Assembly: GCF_000499385.1 (NCBI RefSeq)
Contig: NW_013654705.1
Span: 1 to 15,632 of the forward strand
Source of the DNA: Eimeria necatrix
Taxonomy: Eukaryota > Apicomplexa > Conoidasida > Eucoccidiorida > Eimeriidae
Length of the DNA: 15,632 nt
Reading direction: 5' to 3'
This document shows, in pieces, positions 8,029 to 15,632 of this stretch. How positions within the stretch are numbered: position 1 is the stretch's first letter; each line of letters begins with the position of its first letter. The notes under the pieces are model-generated. The model was given only the letters and a program-made list of their open reading frames with translations, was not told the origin of the DNA and made no database searches. The position numbers and the translations under genes were made by a program.

Positions 8029-9599
8029 AATGGCGCATGTCGCTTATTTTGATGAATGCAGAGAGTGTGCCCCAACCCTTTCATTTGTTTGCGCTGCCCA
8101 TGCTTTTTGGCTGCTGTTGCGGCAGCCAAGGTTTTACAGACAAGTATATGGCGCGCCTCGCAGGTAGTTTGCATTACACACCGACAGCTCTCTGACACAG
8201 ACCCTTGTGGCACTACGTCGTCCCACTGACTTGCATATACGCCCATTTTCGGGTGCAATTGCTTTGCAGTGCAGCAAACCGGTTATTGTTTTTCCAGCAT
8301 ACGCTGTCCCATGTCTTCATTCGCCTTATTAAAATGTTGCTAGCCCCTGCAACGCAGTAAAAATGTACATCTTCTGTCCCGGAAACCGGTTATTTTCCAT
8401 TTTTGTTGGCCTCACTGCTGAATACAAGAACACGTTTAGCGGTGTCACTCCCCCGTTCCTGCAGGACGCCAAATCACTGCTTTAGCTGGTAATTGCGTGC
8501 TTCCGGAGCAAGACATAGCCAGGCCTAGGAGATTGTCCATCAGCTGTTTAGCAAGGCGGCTTATTGTGTATTCCTTTGCATCCTTTCGCATTCCTAGCAT
8601 TTTGCAACTTTGGGGGTTCAAGCACGAGTTATTCCTGACAAAAAGTCGCGTAACTGCTGAGGGTATGAAAAGGAGCTCGCCTGGGCATATGCGTGGTGGT
8701 TTGGTGTGAGCTGATGCAAAATTAAGGGCACGCCTTTAGCTATGCGTGTGAGGCAGGCTGCTGTTTTTATCGGTATGTCGAAAATGACTTGTGTCCTGAT
8801 GCGTTCATGCACTTTTCAAATTTGGCAATGTCTACGCACCTGACTAGTTTGCCTGGTCAAACTCAGGCGAGCTTTTTAATTACAATAAACTTTTTCCTTC
8901 TGTCATAAACTGTTTGCTTTCCTCGAATTGCTGGTCTCGATGAATGGAAACCATTTTCCCCTTCATACTCCTACCATGATGCAAGAAGCGGCTTGTTCCC
9001 CAGGCGGTGCGCCACGTCTATGGTAATATGGATTTCACAAAATTTTATTTGCACCTTTCACGCACACAAATCGCAGTTTGCCAGCTCTAACGTCACTTTA
9101 CTTCAGCTCACACGCATCAGTAGATATTACTGAAATTGTGGCCCCAACTGTCCTATTTTCCCGGTTCGTCCGCCCCTGATACCTATATCCATTGCGTAGC
9201 TTCTAGAGACCAGTGGTGGAGAAGCATATCAAGCATTCGAGCTTTGTGAATAGCGCATACTTTGGAAGCAGCAAGCTGGCTCCTTTTTGCGTGTTCAGTG
9301 TATTCATCAAATCTCCCTTATTTTTAAAAACAATGGGATAACAACGCACAACACACAAAGTAGTTAATGCAGGAAGTGCGTTGTGCCTACGAGAATCTTT
9401 GCTTTGCGGTTCTCATTGCTGCATCCACTGCCCGACGTGCGTATTTTTTCCCAAAGAGCATTATAGATTATCAAGCACTTTTATAGGGCTTTTTGATGCG
9501 TTGAGTCTACTGAAATAAACGAAATTGTAAAAGTACGCGTCGAACTCAAGCTGTAACAAGCCCTGTGCCCCATTTAACCATGTCTTATTTTGTGTTCAG
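8029..9599. other. No gene supported
   Basis: This is mostly T-rich sequence with short frames. A 70-codon + frame at 8497-8709 and a 94-codon minus frame at 7974-8258 lack convincing splice or start signals. An AATAAA lies near 8883 and another near 9514, neither attached to a coding frame. The stretch ends in a strong acceptor-like tract, TGTCTTATTTTGTGTTCAG. Confidence 0.45.
8276..8394. repeat. Dispersed 12-mer AAACCGGTTATT, two copies
   Basis: AAACCGGTTATT occurs at 8276-8287 and 8383-8394, 107 bases apart. A related GGAAAACCGTTTATTTCAT follows GTCCCT near 13025-13050, resembling GTCCCGGAAACCGGTTATTTTCCAT around the second copy. The third similarity is gapped and may be chance. Confidence 0.6.
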
Positions 9600-9958
9600 A
9601 ATCCCCCCACGTAGGCATGATTTGCATCATCAGCACACAAATATGGCACCTATCAGTTCACAGAATCGCGTTCATTAAATGTCAGTGGAGCATAATTCAG
9701 AACCTCATGAGGAGGCAGGTGCCTCAGGCTGTCAAATCCAATAATGCTTTCCCACAACACCCCACGTTAGAAACGTTTATCTCTAACGTTCCATGCTGCC
9801 TCCATATATGCGGCTTTTTCCTGTGGCCAGTTTTCATGGTGATCAGCTTAGTCTTCTTTTTAAAAATAGATTTATATAACACATTATACTATGATGAATG
9901 TACGGGTTATGAGCTACTTCTTATACTTCTAAAATGGAAATTGCCTGCAATCCTATGA
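9600..9958 (+). CDS. Candidate exon, possible membrane protein
   Basis: A frame of about 118 codons opens directly after a strong acceptor-like TTATTTTGTGTTCAG and runs to TGA at 9956. Two bases complete a split codon. If the donor-like GAGGCAG|GTGCCT at 9719 is used, the exon is only 9600-9718 and ends in phase 0 after NLMRRQ. If it is not used, the frame continues through a hydrophobic segment of about 23 residues (about 9794-9862, LHICGFFLWPVFMVISLVFF), fitting one transmembrane helix, then a tail with LYYDECTGYE. An internal ATG at 9617 could serve as a start. The frame length alone is not unusual for random sequence here. I recognise no family. Confidence 0.3.
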
Positions 9959-11134
9959 TTCCGTGATGGCAACTAACCAAAAGGCCTGTTGGCGAAGCAT
10001 CAAGTATCGTTGCTGATGGTATGGTATTGCCTGCGAAGACGTGCGCGTGACATGTGCCAACATTTAGTTGATACCAAAGTGACCTGGTGCAGCATTTAGC
10101 TCCATTCAACCCGAAACAGATCTTGTGCTTTTGTCGGCCCATTAACGATAACACATTTGATAGCATCCACCACTCCATTGACTTGCATTCTTGATGTTCA
10201 TGTCAAATGTAATGTGATGGCCACCCAGTTCCTCACTGTCGTCACAGCCTTGCCAGGAAGTTATCATTCATCTTCATCTGCATCTTTTGCTCAATATGCG
10301 GATCATTGTGCTCTCCCTGTTTGAATTTGTAAGCATTAGGAATTATGTGGAGGGGGACCTTGCAGCCAGACGCAAATTGTTTTGCCATGAATTAGATGGA
10401 GACTGTTCTGCTTATCATTCGCTGGTAGACACATTGGTAGGATGAGGAGGAAAGCTCACGCGTAGTTTCGAAGTCACCCATAACTTGTTCTAGTTCTGTG
10501 AGAGCATACTGCTGTTTCATGTAAGAATTTGTGTGCCAGTAGGCGTTCCCACACCCTTTTGCATGTAGGTGAGAGCTAGAACTAATCAGTCTTTCAAGCG
10601 TTTCTTGCGAGGTCATGATATCGGGGAGGCAAGTTGACAGATGTACGCGTGTGCCCGTGTAAGTGTAACGCACTAGTTTTTGCTGTTGCCGCGCATATAC
10701 TCTGTGCTCATTGACGCCGATTTGGGGGACTCAATTCAATTTTGTTGGTCCCAGGGAGCGTGCGCCTCAATACAAATACAAATGTTTTCTACCATTTTAG
10801 TGACATCTACTCCGCAACGAAACAGAGGATGTTGCTTGCATGCTGCTTGACTACTGGCTCATCTGCTACTGCTTTTTGCATGCCCTTTTTCAATTGATGC
10901 ACCGCATTCCAGATTTTCCACAGCATCAATTGAAAGTGCAAAAAGGTTGTTTTGGATGCGGATTGCCTCAATTGCTTGGGCCGTTGCTCAATGCTGCATC
11001 ACTGTGCCTCTACTGGGGTGTGGTCCCTGTCTTTGCTCGCGAGAGCAACATCGTCTAGTAATAGTGCGCCACTATTACAGGCATCAGAAACATGCTTCTT
11101 AACTCTTGTTCGTAAAATGCTTTATCGTATCCAG
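9959..11134. other. No gene supported; contains an inverted repeat
   Basis: Minus-strand frames of 85 and 93 codons (9921-10178 and 10392-10673) and + frames near 10840-11158 overlap or lack start and splice support. The one clear structure is the inverted repeat at 10871-10945. Confidence 0.4.
10871..10945. repeat. Imperfect inverted repeat, one arm internally deleted
   Basis: The left arm (10871-10900) ends TTTCAATTGATGC, and the right arm (10923-10945) begins with its exact complement, GCATCAATTGAAA. Both arms also share a matching CTTTTTGCA/TGCAAAAAG outer part. Between inner and outer matches the left arm has six more bases, so the right arm looks like the same sequence with a small deletion. 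The loop is 22 bases. It may be a foldback element remnant or a transcript hairpin. Confidence 0.85.
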
Positions 11135-11270
11135 ACATTCGGATTCAGAATTTTTTGAAGCCCTGGTAACCACTATCGGCAGATCGTCTGAAGACAACTC
11201 GGTAACACGAGCTCGTGAAATGTTGGAACCGACTTGCCACCGGTTTTTATTTCAATACCACAGCTTTTGT
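11135..11270 (+). CDS. Candidate internal exon, 45 codons
   Basis: An acceptor-like TTATCGTATCCAG precedes the segment, and a donor GTAAAC follows at 11271. It has one base of a split codon, then 45 codons ending in phase 0. The peptide is balanced and polar (HSDSEFFEALVTTIGRSSED, then REMLEPTCHRF), and the DNA is richer in A than its flanks. The frame stays open to 11339. It could be an upstream exon of the chain C gene about 800 bases away, but I found no in-phase link. An overlapping frame (10952-11158) ends inside it. I recognise no family. Confidence 0.28.
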
Positions 11271-11568
11271 GTAAACGGCCTGACATGTTGCATGTTCAAG
11301 GTTTGGCTCACATTACCAGTGCTATCGCGCAGGTTCTAGGTTCATTTGGTCCTACCCTTGTTTGGCTGTAGAACGAAACGCAAAGGTCTTTGATTGTGAA
11401 AGCTTCTTATTTACTGATTTGCGTCCTGAACACTCATTATATGCCTAACCACGGAGCCAGACTGTCCTTGAGTGTGGTCACACGCTTGTCACTGTGCGGT
11501 CAATGACGACCATACACTGGCAAGCGTATGACGGCACTCAACTTCCACCTAAAATGACTATGGTCATC

Positions 11569-11856
11569 TTAGGTTCGCTTCGTGAGTGAGCTCCATTTTC
11601 CTGCTGAATTATGTGAGGCATGAGAACAGTCTGTATTAGAAGGCCGTGCAGGCAAAGGGAGCTTCCGTGAACCTGCAAGCGATATCAGGTCTGGAAGGAG
11701 TTCGTACATGACACCGAGAAGATATGCTTTAGATTGCTGCAAATAGAAGCTCATGTTGCAGTTCGCGTAGACCAAAAACTCCTTTTTATTAGTTTCCCGC
11801 AGCAGTGTCACCAGCAAATCCATGCTTTTTCTCAATATCATTGGATTAGTTGACAT
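11569..11856 (-). CDS. Possible minus-strand ORF, 95 codons
   Basis: From ATG at 11856 (A at -3) the minus strand is open for 95 codons to TAA; the frame also extends upstream to a TTG at 11877. The first two thirds look helical, with alternating hydrophobic and charged residues (SMDLLVTLLRETNKKEFLVY and YLLGVMYELLPDLISLAG). The tail is Ser/Pro/Lys-rich. A donor-like GCAG|GTTCAC lies about two thirds along. I see no signal peptide, no known domain and no promoter. It would be convergent with or antisense to the + strand candidates, and such a length is not rare by chance. Confidence 0.27.
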   Translation of the reverse strand: MSTNPMILRKSMDLLVTLLRETNKKEFLVYANCNMSFYLQQSKAYLLGVMYELLPDLISLAGSRKLPLPARPSNTDCSHASHNSAGKWSSLTKRT

Positions 11857-12053
11857 TCTTAGTGGGAGGATGAACAAAACTGCGCAGTTGAGCCATTCAC
11901 ATGGACAGTGATTTTGTATTTAATGCACTTCATGATGATCATTCGTGTGCTGCTAATTGTCAGGTGGCTCATGCTTTCCAGAACATAGATGTCGAGAGAT
12001 TTTTTCCCTAGGCCTTTGCGGCAATGGCTACACGAGTCGCGTTGTCTGTGCAT

Positions 12054-12076
12054 CATGTTTCGTTACTCGAAACATG
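12054..12076. repeat. Perfect 9-bp hairpin covering the chain C ATG
   Basis: CATGTTTCG (12054-12062) and CGAAACATG (12068-12076) are perfect complements around a five-base loop, TTACT. The last three bases of the right arm are the ATG proposed to start chain C. Such a stem could hinder start-codon access if this is the true start. Confidence 0.85.
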
Positions 12077-13020
12077 CAAAATGCCGCTGCACGTCGATGA
12101 ATATTAGTTAACACGTTTAGCTGATATCTGCTTTTCTTCACAGGCAAGAAGAAGAAGAAAGCCCTGTTCGCCATCAAGTAGCTGGTGCTTCTTTTTGTGT
12201 TTGAGTATTGTAATATGCAATGTCTGAACCAATCATTTGCGTTTTACAGGTCTTCTGAGCCGAAGACGCCGAATTCCAAACAATGTGTTGCTGCGTTGCT
12301 GGTATTATAAACATAATCGTTTTCGTATTTGTGTGTCGACGTCCCCTTGGTGCATTTTCTCGCCCTACAGAAGGCCCACCTGCAGCGCTGCGAAGATGCA
12401 GAAGTGAACGTTCACCTTGCCAGTCAGGAAACTTTTCAGGAACTGCAGCTTGATGCTTTGATGTTTCATGACTGCCAAACGAGGGTGTGGGCATTTCCGT
12501 GAGTCCGAGCGTCCGGCATTGGAAAAAGTAGGTTTCAATAATGGTATGTCTGAGTACTTCTAACGCTCTCACCAGTGCATCTGTGTTTGATATAACTGGG
12601 GAACCGAAGTCCTCTGATATTTATGTTTCATGCGCACTACCTTCTGTTCTCGAGTATTTTTGGTCATGCGGATCCTGCGGTGGAAATGTGCGTTGGACCA
12701 TAGGCCTCGTGCCTTGTTATGTTATTTTCATGGGTTTTAAAGTTGACAGGTAGTTAAAAGTCCGAGGTCTCTTCAGAGTAAAATATATAGAAACTTCCAC
12801 TTCCTCGATTACTTAGACAGCACTGGTTGCCGAAAGACATGCATGTCCTTGCCACGTGTCTGCAGGTACCTCCAGGTGCGGCATGCTGCCTGCCTCATAC
12901 TTATTAGCGTATCTGGTATGTTTCGTTTTTAGATAGCCTTTTCTGTGCAGCCCGTGGGTGGACGTTCATGTGTGGCATCGCAGAATACGCAGCCATAGCA
13001 ATACATTGAAAGAGCAGTAA
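12074..13020 (+). CDS. Chain C: candidate seven-exon gene with short introns, unknown function
   Basis: The proposed exons are 12074-12092, 12144-12177, 12250-12301, 12371-12498, 12576-12749, 12821-12865 and 12951-13020 (TAA), 173 codons in all. Introns would be 51, 72, 69, 77, 71 and 85 bases and T-rich. All six junctions are in phase. Acceptors are good (TTTTCTTCACAG, GTTTTACAG, CGCCCTACAG, GCTCTCACCAG, TTCTGTGCAG). Donors range from strong (GTGAGT at 12499, CAG|GTACCT at 12866) to weak (GTCGAT, GTAGCT). The second exon is clearly G/C-ending in codon usage and encodes a run of five lysines before ALFAIK, a possible nuclear-localisation or nucleic-acid-binding patch. The fourth reads AHLQRCEDAEVNVHLASQET. 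The frame is also open upstream of ATG 12074 to 11957, so the true start may lie further 5'. If the TAG at 12179 were used, the second exon would instead be terminal. I recognise no family. Confidence 0.38.
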
Positions 13021-14277
13021 TTGTGTCCCTGGAAAACCGTTTATTTCATGCGGACATTCCCGTGCGGCTAATTCAGCCAGGATAAGGTCTGTTGAAGGGT
13101 TCAGGAAATCTCAGAATGGGGCAGGTGATACTTGTACACTAGACAGAACTCTAAGGTACATACAGTCCGGTTACTTGCCATTTAACTTTTCCGGCCGTCT
13201 ACTGACTCACGTTTGGCGTTTATCGACTACGCGAATGTTGAGGTGTTTAGTGAGCGAATGCTGAGATGATGAGTGTATTAAACGATTGCGCACTTTTATA
13301 TCAGGAGCTTTGACACATGTACGTCAGGGGCAACATCATAGTGGAGAAGAATAAAATGTGTGGGTGGCCTCCACAGACCTGTGTGTGCCGAGCAGACAGT
13401 GTGTGAAGATACAAAAGTTTACATATTGGTGGTCGAGGTTGCTGAGTTGTGAAGGAATCTGTTTTTCTTTGCTGAGCAGCAGCTGCAAAAGCATCGAGTG
13501 GATGCCCCTACATTTGTCTTGCTTGCAGTGTGCTTCCAGCAAGCAGGGGAAAATACTGCGACGAATTTTGTGAAAGCTTAATGTTCCGGGCAGCTCATGC
13601 TGCATGTTTGCTTTGCTTTTCATAATGGTTCCCCCTCTCATTCAATCCTTATGAAACTACGTTGTTTGTTGATGTGCTTATTCGCATCGGGATTGATATT
13701 CGCGCACTTGCTCACGGAACATTTGATAAATGGCATTCGCCAGAAGTTCCTAAGGAGTTTTAAGGGTCTAATACAGATTTTAGTTGACGCATAAAACCTG
13801 TGTTGAGTCAGAACATAACTTGTGCAGATGCAGTTAGAGCAATGGCGGAGTTCATTCCTAACTGCATGACGTGGGGGTACGTTTGTTGATAAAAGCCGCT
13901 AGTGTCGTGTATCAAGCGCTAACGTTTTGTATAACGTTTGTTATTAGGAATGAGTGAAAACATGCGCGGCGCCTTGCAGACGGTGCGCGCTTCACTATGT
14001 TCCTAGGCAACTCTTGTTATTAGCTCTTTTTATTGTTGCACAAGATCATGGACTTGCTCTTACGACGAGCACAGGTCGCAAGCCGTTGTTCTTTGCTACT
14101 GCTGCGTCTAAATCACAATGGTATTTACACTGCATTGACAACAACGTCCCTACGGCACGTTAAATATTTTTGTTTATTAGAGATATGCGCGTATAGGACG
14201 AACACAAATAGTGTGTGGTTATCTGTGTCAATTCGCTGGCTTGGTATCTGTTGACCTGAGCTGGATGATTGCAGATA
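13021..14277. other. No gene supported
   Basis: Downstream of the chain C stop the sequence is T-rich with scattered stops. Frames of 101 codons (minus, 13336-13641) and 71 codons (plus, 13358-13573) overlap on opposite strands and neither has start or splice support. An AATAAA near 13350 could be a polyadenylation signal but lies about 330 bases beyond the proposed stop. Confidence 0.4.
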
Positions 14278-14682
14278 CTACGCGGTTTGCAGCGCAGTAG
14301 GGCACATTTCTTGCTTGCTCGAAGAATTCCGGAGCACTGGGTAATTGCACGACAGCATGTGTGCTTGGGATTTTTCCAGATCAAGAAATCTTCCTGTGTG
14401 TGCGCCAGCTGTTGCGACGCGTTGTAGGCGTTTGAGGGGTTGCATGGTTTCCACGCAGCCTGCGGGTTTAGCCATGGTGACGATTTTTTGGACAGCATAT
14501 GTCGATCGCATGACATTCAAAAAGAAAAGATTGCGCGCCTTCTGTGCATCTTTTGGCTTAGTGAAGCCCAGATTTGTGCGGGTGATCACGTCTAGTGGTT
14601 TTTTCCAAACACGCGCCACAGTAAAACCTGAGAATGATGATATTTCAATAGTGAAGGTATTTGCGCGATTGCAATGATGCAT
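14278..14682 (-). CDS. Longest open frame of the window, 134 codons from ATG
   Basis: The minus strand is open from about 14736 to a TAG at 14278. The first ATG at 14682 gives 134 residues, beginning MHHCNRANTF. The translation is basic and polar, with no evident signal peptide, membrane segment or domain (for example KPKDAQKARNLFFLNVMRS and LKRLQRVATAGAHTGRFLDL). The opposite + frame (14345-14677, 110 codons) is open too, and another minus frame overlaps (14160-14516). Low stop density on both strands therefore explains part of the length. By my rough estimate, a run of this length would turn up by chance in a minority of windows like this. I recognise no family. Confidence 0.25.
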   Translation of the reverse strand: MHHCNRANTFTIEISSFSGFTVARVWKKPLDVITRTNLGFTKPKDAQKARNLFFLNVMRSTYAVQKIVTMAKPAGCVETMQPLKRLQRVATAGAHTGRFLDLEKSQAHMLSCNYPVLRNSSSKQEMCPTALQTA

Positions 14683-14736
14683 GGAAGCTACTGGTGTGCC
14701 ATATAATTGTTGGAGCGCCTGAAGCTCCACTGTCAA

Positions 14737-15135
14737 CGCTTAGCCTGTGATGTGCCGATGTTTCCCGCCCAGCTTAAGCTTTTCGTCGAACCCCTGCTGC
14801 GAAGCAGCGACTGAGTGTGAGTTCATTTGTCGCTCCCAAGTGACTGGGCATTTGCACAGTGGCAACATTCTTGTCAGCGTCCTGGTCAGTTCGGCGGATG
14901 CTGCTCGCTCGTTCTTTTGACCAAGATATTCTAAGCCTGCTTATTTCCTGCGAATACGCCACTGAGCTTTGATCGATACATTTCGGGTAGAGCTGAAGTC
15001 AAGCAAACAGCTGAATGGCTTCAAAGCGATCGTCACCACTTGACTTCAGGTCGTTCAAAACTGCAAAAAACTCGCCTAGACGCCTAATAGCGGATTCTCA
15101 TAGTGCCTGTGGGTTGTTTACATCTGCGTTTCCAG
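14737..15135. other. Ambiguous stretch before the last exon candidate
   Basis: Between 14935 and 15112 two + frames are both plausible: one ending TAA at 15085-15087 (containing KQTAEWLQSDRHHLTSGRSK) and one from ATG 15015 (MASKRSSPLDFRSFKTAKNS). They cannot both be coding, and neither joins the 15136 exon in phase with an intron of acceptable length. Confidence 0.3.
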
Positions 15136-15253
15136 CTGAAGCGGTTAACTGTAGACGAACATGCAACATTTACCGTTGGAGAGTTACTAAGCAGGAGCTG
15201 GAGGTGGTTTGACACTATGGCCCTATGCAAATATGATATTACATTCCTAGAAA
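15136..15253 (+). CDS. Candidate internal exon with good splice signals
   Basis: The acceptor-like TTTACATCTGCGTTTCCAG (15117-15135) and donor GAAA|GTAAGC at 15254 bound 39 full codons plus one base. The DNA shifts to higher A and purine content. The peptide reads LKRLTVDEHATFTVGELLSR and then WFDTMALCKYDITFLE, balanced in charged and hydrophobic residues. The next exon could start at 15515 (after TCCTTATCCACGCAG, in phase, reaching TGA at 15556) or at 15629, beyond which the window ends. Phase 0 on the left means that the preceding exon was not found. I recognise no family. Confidence 0.35.
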
Positions 15254-15610
15254 GTAAGCCTCGGGATGCGTCAGCCTTGAAGACGTGGAGAAGACCGCGG
15301 CCGTGCTTTGCTGTTTGTTAGTTCGTGATGCCTGGAGGCTTGTGATTTCCTGCATATAAGTGACGACGTGCGGCGTACACGTCAACCGAGCTCGTGGTTA
15401 TTGTGCTTGGCTGAACTGAAAATGATAAACAGTGTATTCTTCTGTTTGCCATACTGACATTCTAGATACTGTCGAAATGGGCGAATGATTTGCGCTTTGT
15501 CCTTATCCACGCAGCTGCATATGCGAGAACTTTCCCAATGTATCCAAGCCGAGCATGATGCTTGCTATGTAGGCATCATCGTTTGCGGCACGTTGCCCCC
15601 TTTTACAGCA

Positions 15611-15628
15611 TTGCTTTTCTTCGTGCAG
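15611..15628 (+). other. Strong 3' splice-site-like tract at the window edge
   Basis: TTGCTTTTCTTCGTGCAG is an 18-base pyrimidine-rich tract ending in CAG, directly after another pyrimidine-rich TTTTACAG. If functional, an exon begins at 15629 and lies almost wholly outside the window. Joining from the 15254 donor would keep phase possible. Confidence 0.35.
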
Positions 15629-15632
15629 CCTG

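Noticed and set aside
12174..12572. 132-codon minus-strand frame
   Set aside because: It lies opposite the chain C exons and introns, has no start or splice context, and its translation lacks a coherent composition. It is more likely a shadow.

Overview
The window looks like eukaryotic nuclear DNA of moderate GC content. On both strands the reading frames are short: the longest runs about 152 codons and most stop before 100. No bacterial-style operon, Shine-Dalgarno spacing, tRNA, rRNA, CRISPR array or recognisable transposase was seen. In the lines I counted by hand, T exceeds A on the + strand, as is common in introns and UTRs of a + strand transcription unit. The T-rich background is interrupted by short A- or purine-richer islands. 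Several islands are bounded by a pyrimidine tract plus AG on the left and a GT donor on the right. I cannot name the organism. An intron-rich protist is a reasonable guess, and I recognise no protein family with certainty.

Layout. Positions 1-1972 hold a diverged 118-bp tandem repeat, a possible five-exon gene (chain A), and a striking 195-bp-offset direct duplication (506-842) inside its proposed first intron. Positions 1973-4161 are mostly T-rich and hold weak candidates only: a hydrophobic exon at 2502-2749 and a minus-strand frame at 3264-3500. Positions 4162-5779 hold the most coherent candidate gene (chain B), with six exons in phase, 265 codons and a stop. Positions 5780-11134 are largely non-coding; they hold a 33-bp-arm hairpin (6043-6143), a 28-bp tandem repeat (7290-7339), a 12-bp dispersed repeat and isolated candidate exons at 7893-8028 and 9600-9958. 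Positions 11135-13020 hold a candidate exon, a minus-strand frame, and chain C, a possible seven-exon gene with short introns of 51-84 bases whose proposed ATG lies in a perfect hairpin. From 13021 to the end there is mainly non-coding sequence, the longest open frame of the window (minus strand, 14278-14736), a good candidate exon at 15136-15253 and a strong acceptor site at the right edge.

Caveat. All coding calls rest on splice-like signals, open frame, phase agreement and composition. Strong GTRAGT donors occur on the + strand at about the rate expected by chance, and several regions look plausible in more than one frame. The exon chains are therefore testable hypotheses, not established genes. 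The repeats and hairpins are direct observations.
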